The notes below the pieces were generated by a model that saw only the letters and a list, made by a program, of their open reading frames with translations, searched no databases and was not told the DNA's origin. The position numbers and the translations under genes were made by a program. From Dryomyza anilis (lineage: Eukaryota > Arthropoda > Insecta > Diptera > Dryomyzidae), in the NCBI GenBank assembly GCA_951804985.1, contig OX638134.1:9321017-9385016 (forward strand): 64,000 nt of DNA, in the 5' to 3' direction. The first letter of the stretch is position 1; each line of letters opens with the position of its first letter. Of the stretch, positions 27,001 through 34,689 are shown in pieces.

Positions 27001-29399
27001 TGTGAGACCTTCTTTGAGAAACGTATGGAGAAGTCTTGAAAAAATGTTCATTTCATACAAAAAAGAACGAAGTAAATCATTTAGTCGGGAAGTGCTAGGG
27101 ATTTAGTGCTAGCAGTGCTTCTTACGTCTGAATTTTATCGTCGTTGTAGAACTAAAGGTCACCAAATACATTTTTATGAAAAACTTAAATTTTAACTTTG
27201 TTAGTAATTATTACAAAAAGTAATTGATCTATTTTTAAAGTTAAAATACCAATTGATAAATACACATTTTTTTATTATTTGGTAAAAATATTGAGCTAAT
27301 TGATCAGATATTGCGGGATATATAAAGATTTTTGTAAATGAATTATTGGCATTTTAAAAATGTAGTTGGTGACTTTTACTGCTACAACGACGATTTGTAA
27401 AGCAAAAACGCTTTTGTCTATTTTAGGTTATTAAAAAAAAACAATTTCGAAAGCAAGTATTGAAATATATGGCTTATGTCTTTTTAAGGTTAAAATGAAA
27501 ATGCGTTTAGAATGAATATATCTTCGCAATTGAAGTAAAACTCAGCATTATATTTTAAAAACTTGCAAATTTTATATGAACTGAATACATTTTTAACAAA
27601 AACTTAATTTTTTCAGTTTATTGCATTTTTTTTTTACAAAAAATAGTTGATGAATTTTAAGATTTGAAATACCATTCTTTTTATTTCTCATTATTTGTTC
27701 CAAATATTAACGTAAATATACTTAATTCCGACACCTTAAGGAAATTCAATTTTGAACCAAAAAAAAAATTATAAAAAAATAAAAATATAATAATTATTTT
27801 AGTCATGAAATGTTCAATCAATTTTGTAATAAAATTCTGAAATGTTCGAATAAGGATCAGGTGCCGGAGTTGCTGATCGTTAAGTTTGTACCCCAGACAA
27901 AATAATTGATAGGGTCGAGACAGTTTAGAAACATTTCCTCGACATATTTCAAACAGAAAAAGGCGGGGTTTGTATCACAAGCTCTTTGTTTACTGCACGT
28001 TCTCGAAATATTCAGTGAATATGCCTTTTTAATTCCCCCAAATTTACAACTTGCTATACACACCCCAAAATATTCCATTTTGATTTTTTTATGGAAAAAC
28101 TATATTTTTGAAAATTTATTTTCAACATTAAAGGTGTTATTTGCATTATTAAAAAAAGTATTTTATGTAATTAAATTTATTATTTAATCTTATTACATTG
28201 ATATACAAATATTAATACAAAAGAAAATAAAAATGTTTGCTAAAAATAAAACAGCTATAAATAAATAAAGTGAGGTTATAAAGAATAATTTTTGGTTTAT
28301 AACTGTAAAAGGATTTAATAGATATGATGTAAATTTTTAAATTTAATTTTGTTAAAAACCTTTATTGAAATTACATTTTTTTTGTAACAATAAAAATTGC
28401 AAGTTTTCGAAAAGAAAAAATGTAGCAATGTAGGACACACCGCCGTCGCGGGCGTGACTCGAACCCGCGTAACTTCAGTTTTGAAGAACAAACACTCTAC
28501 CCCTTAACCACGAACGCGTGTTATATATAGTTGTCAAACGTTTAACAAGAGACAATTATGTGAAAAATATTTTAAAAAATAAATAATTGTTATTGCAAAA
28601 TTTTAATATGCAAAAGTACGCGGTAACTGAAATAACTACCTGTGGATGTTGTAGAGGGTCCGAAATCAGTTTTGGAAGGTGGTAAATCTGTTGTATAGAT
28701 ACCGTATGCTATTGTAGTACAACCGCTCGCTGTGGTAGATGTTTCGTTAACTGTTACTGCTGCTTCCGATGCTGCTATTGGGGTTTTAAATGTTGCGCTT
28801 GCCTTTTTGGAAGCTTCTATTGTGCTGCCTGCTATGTTTAAGGGTCTCTCAATAGTTTTTAGTTGGCTGCCAACTGTTTTTAAGTTTTGTTTCGATGTTG
28901 TAGAGGTGGCCGTAGCTATTGCAGTGGTGCCCTTGGCTATTGCCGAGGTACTTGCAGTTACCGTGCGTTCTACAGTTGTTGCTGAAGTTCCAGCTATTAC
29001 TGGAACACTTTCTGCAGCATCAGGCACGGTGCCAACGGCTTTTACTGTTGTTCCTGCCGCTGCAGAGTCTGTGCTGCGCTGCTTCACTGTCAATTTTTGT
29101 CTGCTAAGCGCCTCCGCTATGCGACGATCTAGTCCAGCCTGTTGCAACTTCTTCGGATCGATTATTCTGATAATGCGTTGCTGCGACGTCGGTGCGGCGG
29201 TGGCAACCTTGGGCGTAGCCTCATCCATTTGATGCAGTTGCACCTTTGCAATGCGGGCAGCAACTTCAATACCATATTTCGGTACTGTTGTTGATGCTGC
29301 CAATTTAGGTGCTCTTGGACGTGGAGCACACCAAAGTGTAGCATTTTTGCTAGTGTCTGCAGAAGCAGCACTTTTATCCTCTGTTTTATCCTCTTGCAT
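9076..29399 (-). CDS. TFIIIC110 / GTF3C2 homologue with a giant AT-hook, Q-rich and zinc-finger N-terminus
   Basis: Exons in transcript order: 28640-29399, 15101-24246, 14572-14939, 14429-14501, 12871-13375, 12735-12792, 12424-12653, 11748-12301, 11519-11681, 11202-11387, 10704-11113, 9076-9267. All junction phases agree, giving about 4214 aa. The last about 620 residues match the GTF3C2 WD-type domain of Pol III factor TFIIIC: FIGAPIKSLAWAPQP, CLEFLPSGGYAP, NRLGLLAVGT, then FANGFVGIWD. This subunit helps TFIIIC bind the tRNA-gene B box in the nucleus. Upstream, one 9146-bp exon encodes Ser/Thr-rich sequence, a Gln tract (about 22.5-23.0 kb) and, near its end, 11 AT-hook-type modules (KKRGRKPK), six within repeats of about 60 aa. 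Around five C2H2/C2HC fingers follow (for example CGLCMAK, CRLCGRLY, CPYCENSY, YHCTACFK). The human orthologue is about 900 aa, so the extension is extraordinary. A fused or mis-joined model is possible but no frame break is seen. Confidence 0.8.
9500..9575. repeat. Short tandem duplication
   Basis: A unit of about 30 bp containing CCGCATTTGTCGCATCTTTG occurs twice in tandem, with a third partial copy just before. It lies in the last intron (9268-10703) of the TFIIIC110-like gene. The rest of that intron is mostly unremarkable sequence apart from the dispersed repeat at about 10150. Confidence 0.6.
10148..10305. repeat. Dispersed repeat family B, copy 1
   Basis: Shares long blocks with 26415-26580 in the same orientation: CTTGGTAAGTTTGGTTGTTA, GACAGATCCAGTTTTGTGCA and CCAATGTTTTCGGCAGCGAC, all in the same order and spacing. 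Both copies sit in introns of the same gene. There is no terminal inverted repeat and no coding potential that I can defend. Confidence 0.7.
13490..14395. repeat. AAGCTTTT-rich tandem repeats in an intron
   Basis: Two linked arrays. At 13490-13790 a unit of about 35 bp (TTTTTAGAAAAAGCTTTTTG plus an A-run) recurs about eight times. At 14220-14370 a unit of about 28 bp (AGTTCAAAGCATTTATATAA then AAGCTTTT) recurs about five times. The shared AAAAGCTTTT core is itself a palindrome. Both lie in the intron 13376-14428 of the TFIIIC110-like gene. Confidence 0.75.
24730..24880. mobile_element. Probable LINE 3'-tail fragment
   Basis: GTAGGTCCCACC, AGAGAGCTCGGTC and GACTGTAGCGCCTAACTATT, in this order, resemble the conserved 3' ends of dipteran non-LTR retrotransposons, where a GGTCCC / AGCTCGGCC / GCGCCAATTAT pattern is common. 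No ORF remains. This is a judgement by resemblance only. Confidence 0.4.
25300..25655. repeat. Long fold-back (inverted repeat of about 165 bp per arm)
   Basis: The left arm runs from GAAAAATTGAAAATCTTGTC at 25301, and the right arm ends with its complement near 25654. Further pairs inward include AAAATAGTGGTG with CATCACTATTTT and ACCTATCGAACTGCATCATT with AATGATGCAGATCGATAGGT. By eye the arms match at about 85-90%. The loop is only about 30 nt. A further partial direct copy of the left arm follows at about 25660-25735. It sits in intron 1 of the TFIIIC110-like gene, and its transcript would form a long hairpin. Confidence 0.75.
25905..25990 (-). pseudogene. tRNA-like sequence with A and B boxes
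   Basis: On the minus strand, TGTGGCTGAGTG resembles a Pol III A box and GGTTCGAATCCCGGC is a perfect T-arm/B-box sequence. The bases flanking it do not pair into an acceptor stem, so this is a tRNA relic or the head of a tRNA-derived SINE, not a working tRNA gene. Confidence 0.5.
26115..26410. repeat. ATATAAAAAAT microsatellite-like array
   Basis: Some 25 copies of an 11-12 bp unit (ATATATAAAAAA) with few interruptions, inside intron 1 of the TFIIIC110-like gene. Confidence 0.85.
26415..26582. repeat. Dispersed repeat family B, copy 2
   Basis: Same order of conserved blocks as at 10148-10305, with scattered substitutions (for example GTAAGTTTGGTTGTTAATTA against GTAAGTTTGGTTGTTAATAA). It directly abuts the ATATAAAAAAT array, as if the array grew from its left edge. 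Confidence 0.7.
26590..27850. repeat. Intronic sequence with dispersed GTTGGTGACTTT / ACGACGA blocks
   Basis: AAAATGTAGTTGGTGACTTT followed by a CTACAAACGACGA-type block occurs at about 26680 and again at about 27358. An inverted counterpart (TCGTCGTTGTAGAACTAAAG then GTCACCAA) lies at about 27140, and a related piece in Sap130 at about 44060-44290. This points to a degenerate family of short inverted-repeat elements. The stretch 26820-27120 is not simple sequence and is not recognised. No gene is seen. Confidence 0.45.
27905..28082. repeat. Fragment related to the interior of the 42.6-kb MITE
   Basis: GGGTCGAGACAGTTTAGAAACATTT, TCGACATATTTCAAACAGA, GTTTGTATCACAAGCT and CCCAAAATATTCCATTT appear in the same order as inside the element at 42582-43669. 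The terminal inverted repeats of that element are not visible here. Confidence 0.6.
28443..28521 (-). pseudogene. tRNA-like sequence, second copy type
   Basis: On the minus strand, TGGTTAAGGGGTAGAGTG is a good D-arm/A box and GCGGGTTCGAGTCACGC a good T-arm/B box with one mismatched stem pair. The acceptor stem pairs in only about four of seven positions and the anticodon stem is imperfect. A tRNA relic or SINE head is more likely than an active tRNA gene. Confidence 0.5.
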
Positions 29400-30032
29400 T
29401 TTATATGCAACAATTTAATAAAACAGAATTTTTAAAATAATTTATATATAAAATTGCTCATGCTGTAGACGAAAAATCTTAAAATCACTGCAAATTCACA
29501 TTTTCTTTTTTGTTCGCGACACACACAGAGGCACAGGCGATAATTGAAATATTTGAAAATTGAAATTTTTTTTACACTCGTTTAAATTACTTATTGTGTG
29601 CACTTTTTTTCAATTAAATAATGCATTCGACAATTTGTTGTTGTTATGCACTTTATTCACTTTGTTGTAATGCAGTTAAATTGCAAATTTCATCACTTTA
29701 ATTCGATTTTTCAAACACCTCGTTTTTCTCAGACATCGAAAAAAAATCGCATGAAAATGCGTTGAAATGTCTCAGCTGTCAAAATGTATTTTTATCAATT
29801 TGACAGTTGTGGGCACAAAATGTCAGAGGCTGTCGGAGTGTTGCCAGCATCAAATCATTGCAATGAAAACAATTTCAATTTAAATGTTTTGCATTAATTT
29901 AATTTTAAAAAATTATATTTTATTCATCATGTAAATATTTAGCAAATTTTTTATTATTAAACGTACCAAAAATTGTGATAAAAATTAATTTAAAACATAT
30001 AAAAATATATTTATTACAAAAAAATAGTATTT
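29400..30032. promoter_or_regulatory. Promoter side of the TFIIIC110-like gene
   Basis: Sequence between the start codon at 29399 and the LTR insertion. The part at 29700-29870 is less A/T-rich (for example GACAGTTGTGGGCACAAAATG), like the promoter-side sequence upstream of Rpn10. Before the LTR element inserted, this region would have been the left half of a divergent promoter shared with Sf3a2. Confidence 0.4.
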
Positions 30033-30203
30033 TTTTATTTAAACTCACTTTTATGTAAAAAGAACGAATGTGTTTATTTCAATATGTGAAATTCGATTAA
30101 GTGAAAAATATTGACATAACAATCAAATACAAATTTCATTGATTGTTATGTTAAAAGTAAAATATATATAACAAGTTATAAAACCAAAAGTACATTTTTA
30201 ACA
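30033..30203 (-). repeat. 3' LTR of the Copia-type element
   Basis: 171 bp. In element orientation it starts TGTTAAAAATG and ends GTTTAAATAAAA, so the usual terminal CA is missing. An AATAAA lies at its very end, and a TATATATAT stretch near its start may act as a TATA box. A perfect 12-bp hairpin (30114-30125 with 30140-30151) lies in the middle. It is identical to the other LTR. Confidence 0.92.
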
Positions 30204-30213
30204 CCCCCTCTCA
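30204..30213 (-). other. Polypurine tract
   Basis: GAGAGGGGG on the minus strand, immediately before the TGTT that opens the 3' LTR. It is the expected plus-strand primer for reverse transcription. Confidence 0.85.
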
Positions 30214-30234
30214 ATTATAAAATTCAAAGAATTT

Positions 30235-30861
30235 CTAATTGTTCTTAAACTTGTTATTTCTAATGATTTTGTAAATATTCCTTGCTTTGTTGGTACTTCC
30301 GTGTGTTTGAAGTTTTGGCGACGGAGGCGGCCCTCGATCCACCAGCGTATATCGAGGTGGTCCATCATCAATTCTTTTCGTCTTTTCACTGCGACAAGAG
30401 ATGTCTTTGCTCTTTGTCTTCATATCACTGAGGACCTGTTGCACTTGACTGTTCTTCTCTTCCGCCAGTGTCAAATGCTCGCGCAGCACTTGTTTGCAGC
30501 TGTTATAGGTTGGCGCTGCACTGTTTTGTTCAGTTTTGAATAGATTTCCCGAGTTAAAAGTGTGACCATCACTTTCGATTGAATTACCACGGTCGATTTC
30601 AAAAGATTTTCCTCTGTTTCTTTTTGCTCTTATTCCACCACATGAGGTATGTTTTGAAATGACTGACGCTGTAGTGCGTTCATCATCCTCACCAATAATT
30701 CTCTTCTGGCCATTCTTTGAGATGGTGCCTGATGTTGATGCTGTCTCATCTGTATCAACATGTGTCTCACTGACCGTTGCACTATTCTTGTACAGCAACG
30801 CCGAAACATGTTTCTTCTTTTCTTGTATTTTGTCCGACACTTTATACGTCATCGAGTCCAT
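30235..30861 (-). CDS. Second ORF of the LTR element, 208 aa, unrecognised
   Basis: Begins with ATG overlapping the end of the first ORF by 13 bp and runs almost to the polypurine tract. The protein is hydrophilic, rich in Lys, Ser and Thr, with a Pro-rich patch (RGPPPSPKLQTHG) near the C-terminus. It has no motif of integrase, reverse transcriptase or RNase H. The frame stays open upstream of its ATG with a plausible helical sequence that continues the composition of the end of ORF1, so ORF1 and this ORF may be one reading frame broken by a small indel near 30875-30885, or a frameshift arrangement. It may be captured host sequence. No function is assigned. Confidence 0.6.
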   Translation of the reverse strand: MDSMTYKVSDKIQEKKKHVSALLYKNSATVSETHVDTDETASTSGTISKNGQKRIIGEDDERTTASVISKHTSCGGIRAKRNRGKSFEIDRGNSIESDGHTFNSGNLFKTEQNSAAPTYNSCKQVLREHLTLAEEKNSQVQQVLSDMKTKSKDISCRSEKTKRIDDGPPRYTLVDRGPPPSPKLQTHGSTNKARNIYKIIRNNKFKNN

Positions 30862-32888
30862 GGCGTTTCTGATGTTGTTCGCTGCCTTCGTGAAAACATT
30901 GCATGTTCTGCATCACGAACTCCTGTAGCCATCTTCTTGGCATTTTCTCCAGCAGCCTCAACTGCGCCACTTGCGCCTGTTGCCACACTATTCGACAAAT
31001 TCTCGATTGGTTTTTTGTACAACGGCATTCCCTCCTCCATAACACACTTGATCAGCTCGTGCTTTATCACCGCATCCGGCTCTGATGAAATAACCAAATC
31101 ACGATCATCCAGCGTTTGGATCACTCGCTGAAAATCGCACAAAGCCTCGATCAACTGCACCGGAATCTTCATCTTTAAATCGGGACCCACATGTACATGC
31201 GACACATGTTCCTTCTCGTCCAACAATGTAATAATATCGCCCAGTTGTGATTCTGGCTCATTATCACCTTCGCCCGTGTATATAATCTTCTGTTCGTCAC
31301 GTATGCCCTTCTCAATGTGCACCTCGAGTACTTTACGTTCGCTCACGGTTTTGCTGCACTGGTTGCAAGCAGCATTCTCCGAAATCATCTCACAAATGCC
31401 TATACATTTGCGACATAACTGCTCGATCTGCTGCACGAAGCCAGGACCAATGTGCTGAACGCGTCTCTCGTCATCATTACCGCGACACTGCATACATTTC
31501 TCGATGGAAGGTCCCACGACGATATCTGGTGCCACGACTATATCGTTCGAAATGTCATTATCTTCATCCCCCTCTTGATCGTTTCGGTGTATGGTTTTGA
31601 TCTTCGTCTCTTCCTGCACATCATCATTGTGTCCGATTCTCGTATGCCACAAGGCGCCTTCTTTTGATGTAGTTAAGTTGGCTACAGAATAGATTGCTTG
31701 CATTTTAATCTCGAATAAATTTCCACTGCGCCTTGCAGTTGCGATAACTTGACCATCTTTCTCCAACGTTACATTGCTTTTCTTGAACTGCACGTTGATA
31801 CCAGCCTTCACCATCTTGCTAACTGAAAGCAGGTTTTCACGAAGTTGTGGGCTGTATAAGACATTCTTTAATAGCAATTCGGTTCCAGTATCGCTTAATC
31901 CACGGATCTCTCCAACTGCAGATACTTCAATACTTGCATCTGCTTTTGCTACGTTGATATAACGCGGACTTGACAAATATTGCAGTTTGTAAAACAATTT
32001 ATCATCATTTACAAAATGATCCGTCGCTCCAGAATCCAATGCAAACGCAACTTCATTTTTCGTTGCAATGGATTTTTGCTGATTGCCATTGTCAGCCATG
32101 AAACTTACAGCAGGTTTACTTTCTGCCGAATACCTAGCATCCTTAGACCGACAATCCTTCTTCATGTGCCCATATTTTCCGCACTTATGGCAGTTTCCAT
32201 TGAAGCGATTGTTTGGAACTGAGTGTGTATTGTTGAACCGATCTCCATTTCGCTGCGATGTAAAAGCAGTAACCTTTTCTACAGCTTCATCTACATAACG
32301 GTTCTTCTTTTTGGACTCCTCTGCTAAGAGGCGTGGCTTCACCGCTGCCAATGTTAATTCTTCTTCCTTCATGTTTTCTAAGGCGGTCACTACTGCATCA
32401 TATGTTTCAGGCAGGGTCAAAAAGAGCTGCGATACTAAATCAGCCTCTTCTGGTTTTGCACCCGCCGTCTTTAGCTGCCGTATTAGAGAATCGAATTTAA
32501 GTAGATGTGCACTTAAATCTTCTCCATCTCTCAGTCGAAGATTTGCCAGCTCTTTTCGCACAATTGTTTGGCATTGTGGTGATTTACGTGCGAATGTAGC
32601 GACCAATGCATTCCACATCTCTTTTGCGGTTGATTTGTCCCTTATGTATTCCAGGTAATCATCGTGGACTAAGCTGGTTATGATGTCCTGCGCCTTCGCA
32701 TCTTTCCTTTGAAAATCGTCCGGTACCGCCGTAGACACGCTGCTTCCTGATGCTGTTCCTGGAGCTGACTGCTTTACAGCTTCCAGGCAACCCGCTGAAG
32801 CCAGATGCTTCTCCACACGAAATTTCCAATTTTCAAAGTTTGCTCCTGCAAACTGTGCAATTCCCGAAGATTTTTCGTTGGTGCCCAT
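30849..32888 (-). CDS. Gag-protease ORF fused to a DnaJ-like segment, 679 aa
   Basis: Residues about 1-200 are a Copia-type gag (UBN2-like; FENWKFRVEKHL, MWNALVATF). Residues 233-246 form a CCHC zinc knuckle (CHKCGKYGHMKKDC). DSGATDH at 285-291 is the aspartic protease active site, and LWHTRIGH at 413-420 is the pre-integrase motif. The integrase core should follow; instead residues about 463-629 (31002-31502) match the cysteine-rich zinc domain and C-terminal substrate-binding domain of type I DnaJ (DNAJA/Droj2): IGPGFVQQIEQ, RKVLEVHIEKG, GDIITLLDEKEH, QTLDDRDLVI, KCVMEEGMP. Three CxxC pairs remain but several glycines of the CxxCxGxG repeats are lost, so zinc binding is doubtful. There is no J domain (HPD). 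The segment has no intron, so an mRNA-level capture is likely. The ATG lies inside the primer-site region, as in Copia. Confidence 0.9.
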   Translation of the reverse strand: MGTNEKSSGIAQFAGANFENWKFRVEKHLASAGCLEAVKQSAPGTASGSSVSTAVPDDFQRKDAKAQDIITSLVHDDYLEYIRDKSTAKEMWNALVATFARKSPQCQTIVRKELANLRLRDGEDLSAHLLKFDSLIRQLKTAGAKPEEADLVSQLFLTLPETYDAVVTALENMKEEELTLAAVKPRLLAEESKKKNRYVDEAVEKVTAFTSQRNGDRFNNTHSVPNNRFNGNCHKCGKYGHMKKDCRSKDARYSAESKPAVSFMADNGNQQKSIATKNEVAFALDSGATDHFVNDDKLFYKLQYLSSPRYINVAKADASIEVSAVGEIRGLSDTGTELLLKNVLYSPQLRENLLSVSKMVKAGINVQFKKSNVTLEKDGQVIATARRSGNLFEIKMQAIYSVANLTTSKEGALWHTRIGHNDDVQEETKIKTIHRNDQEGDEDNDISNDIVVAPDIVVGPSIEKCMQCRGNDDERRVQHIGPGFVQQIEQLCRKCIGICEMISENAACNQCSKTVSERKVLEVHIEKGIRDEQKIIYTGEGDNEPESQLGDIITLLDEKEHVSHVHVGPDLKMKIPVQLIEALCDFQRVIQTLDDRDLVISSEPDAVIKHELIKCVMEEGMPLYKKPIENLSNSVATGASGAVEAAGENAKKMATGVRDAEHAMFSRRQRTTSETPWTR

Positions 32889-32892
32889 AACC
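32880..32892 (-). other. Primer-binding site of the LTR element
   Basis: GGTTATGGGCACC on the minus strand directly after the 5' LTR. It resembles the Copia site (GGTTATGGGCCC), which uses a half-molecule of initiator tRNA-Met as primer. The gag start codon is within it. Confidence 0.8.
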
Positions 32893-33063
32893 TTTTATTT
32901 AAACTCACTTTTATGTAAAAAGAACGAATGTGTTTATTTCAATATGTGAAATTCGATTAAGTGAAAAATATTGACATAACAATCAAATACAAATTTCATT
33001 GATTGTTATGTTAAAAGTAAAATATATATAACAAGTTATAAAACCAAAAGTACATTTTTAACA
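32893..33063 (-). repeat. 5' LTR of the Copia-type element
   Basis: 171 bp, identical to 30033-30203, including the 12-bp hairpin (32974-32985 with 33000-33011). It should carry the element promoter. Confidence 0.92.
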
Positions 33064-33179
33064 TATTTGATATGAAAGGCGAACCACGTGACCTTTAGGT
33101 AATATTTTTCTTTATTAGTAATTTTAGAAGATTATTTCACGGCTCGTGAGAATTTTTAATACAAATAAATTAATCAATA

Positions 33180-33205
33180 AATAAATTAATGTAAATAATA
33201 AATTA

Positions 33206-33285
<80 letters not shown>

Positions 33286-33406
33286 GTAAATAAATAAATA
33301 AAGAAAGAGAGAAAGAAAGAAAGAAAGAAACAAACAAATACATAATAAAATAAACAAATTAATAAATAAATAAATAAATAAATAAATAATAAAATAAACA
33401 AATTAA

Positions 33407-33442
<36 letters not shown>

Positions 33443-33495
33443 AAAATAAATTTATAATTAAATAATTTTTCCAAAATAAATATTAAATAAACATA

Positions 33496-33550
<55 letters not shown>

Positions 33551-33575
33551 ACAAATAAATAAATAATTAATACAT
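33180..33575. repeat. (AAAT)n microsatellite, compound
   Basis: Long, nearly perfect TAAA runs separated by short AAAG/AAAC variants and by AATTAA breaks. The apparent minus-strand ORFs made only of Ile, Tyr, Leu and Phe are artefacts of the repeat. Confidence 0.95.
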
Positions 33576-33834
33576 AATTTAAAAAAAAAAATACAAATTA
33601 ATTGAAAAGAACATGTCCCTCGATAATCCACAAATACCACTAATAGTTTTTTAACGACCCTGGCAACCCTAAAACATGCAAACATCGATTTGACAGAACG
33701 CACGCAGACTTTCCACAAATTTTTACGCTTTTTACCTGGTAAGTTTTTGTTTAATATAACATATGTATTTAAAACAACCAACTATAATTCAAAATTTTAT
33801 TAAAGTCAACTAGGCAACAGCCGACACAACAACC

Positions 33835-34638
33835 ATGGATTTCCAAAATCGCGCTGGCGGCAAAACCGGCAGCGGCGGTGTCGCCTCCTGGTCGGAGACG
33901 AATCGCGATCGCAAGGAGCGCCTACGGCAGCTGGCGCTCGAAACAATCGATCTGAATAAAGATCCCTACTTTATGAAGAATCATTTGGGTTCGTACGAGT
34001 GCAAACTGTGTCTGACGCTGCACAACAATGAGGGTAGCTACTTGGCGCATACGCAGGGTAAAAAACATCAAGAAAATCTGGCGCGTCGTGCGGCCAAAGA
34101 GGCCAAAGAGGCACCATCAATGTTGGCACCCGAAAAACCACGCGTCGAACCGAAAAAATTTGTTAAGATCGGTCGACCCGGTTATCGTGTGACCAAACAA
34201 CGTGATCCCGATAATGGGCAGCAATCCTTGTTGTTTCAAATTGATTATCCAGAAATTACGGAGACTATAATACCGCGTCATCGTTTTATGTCCGCGTACG
34301 AACAGAAAATTGAGCCACCAGATCGTAAGTGGCAATATTTGCTGTTTGCCGCCGAACCCTATGAGACGATTGCGTTTAAGGTGCCGTCGCGTGAGGTCGA
34401 AAAGACGGAGGGCAAATTCTGGACGCACTGGAATCGCGATACCAAGCAGTTCTTTTTGCAGTTTTCGTTCAAGTTTGAGCCGAAAATACAGATACCACCG
34501 CCGCCGCCACAGTTGCATCGTGCACTGGGGCCGCCGGGTTTTGCGATGCCGGGACCACCACGGCCGCATCATATGTTCAACGGTATGCCACCACCGCCGC
34601 CGATGGGCGTGTTGCCGGTGCCGCCGCCACCAATGTGA
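33835..34638 (+). CDS. Sf3a2: Splicing factor 3A subunit 2 (SF3a66), complete, single exon
   Basis: 267 aa. SF3a is part of the 17S U2 snRNP and helps U2 engage the branch point in the nucleus. The N-terminus MDFQNRAGGKTGSGGVASWSE is the family signature. A U1-type C2H2 finger lies at about residues 54-78 (CKLCLTLHNNEGSYLAHTQGKKH), followed by the PRP11-type core with RPGYRVTKQRDP and FMSAYEQKIEPPDRKWQYLL. The C-terminus is a short Pro-rich tail (PPPPPQLHR and PPPPPMGVLPVPPPPM), shorter than the long heptad tail of vertebrates. The start matches the family. A possible 5'-leader intron runs from about 33739 (GTAAGTTTTT) to 33805 (TTATTAAAG). A young LTR element sits about 770 bp upstream. Confidence 0.96.
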   Translation: MDFQNRAGGKTGSGGVASWSETNRDRKERLRQLALETIDLNKDPYFMKNHLGSYECKLCLTLHNNEGSYLAHTQGKKHQENLARRAAKEAKEAPSMLAPEKPRVEPKKFVKIGRPGYRVTKQRDPDNGQQSLLFQIDYPEITETIIPRHRFMSAYEQKIEPPDRKWQYLLFAAEPYETIAFKVPSREVEKTEGKFWTHWNRDTKQFFLQFSFKFEPKIQIPPPPPQLHRALGPPGFAMPGPPRPHHMFNGMPPPPPMGVLPVPPPPM

Positions 34639-34655
34639 GAACACGATATTCAGTA

Positions 34656-34680
34656 AATAAAATGTAAAACTTTCAATAAA
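34656..34680 (+). terminator. Poly(A) signals of Sf3a2
   Basis: Two AATAAA hexamers at 34656-34661 and 34675-34680, 18 and 37 bp after the stop codon. Confidence 0.65.
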
Positions 34681-34689
34681 ACAATTTTT

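Larger units (their letters stand above)
30033..33063 (-). mobile_element. Copia-type (Ty1/copia) non-autonomous LTR retrotransposon, intact ends
   Basis: Two 171-bp direct repeats (30033-30203 and 32893-33063) are identical at every base and bound a 2689-bp interior. The 5-bp target duplication TATTT lies at 30028-30032 and 33064-33068. Read on the minus strand, the 5' LTR is followed at once by a primer site GGTTATGGGCACC, the Copia type that pairs with an internal part of initiator tRNA-Met. A polypurine tract GAGAGGGGG directly precedes the 3' LTR. The interior encodes gag, protease and a pre-integrase motif, then DnaJ-like sequence and an unrecognised second ORF. Integrase core, reverse transcriptase and RNase H are absent, so it must have moved with enzymes supplied by a relative. 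Identical LTRs imply a recent insertion. Confidence 0.93.

Noticed and set aside
30849..32888. Complete autonomous Copia element
   Set aside because: No integrase core, reverse transcriptase or RNase H motifs are present anywhere between the LTRs.
33124..33401. Ile/Tyr/Leu-rich membrane-like minus-strand ORFs
   Set aside because: They are translation of the TAAA microsatellite.
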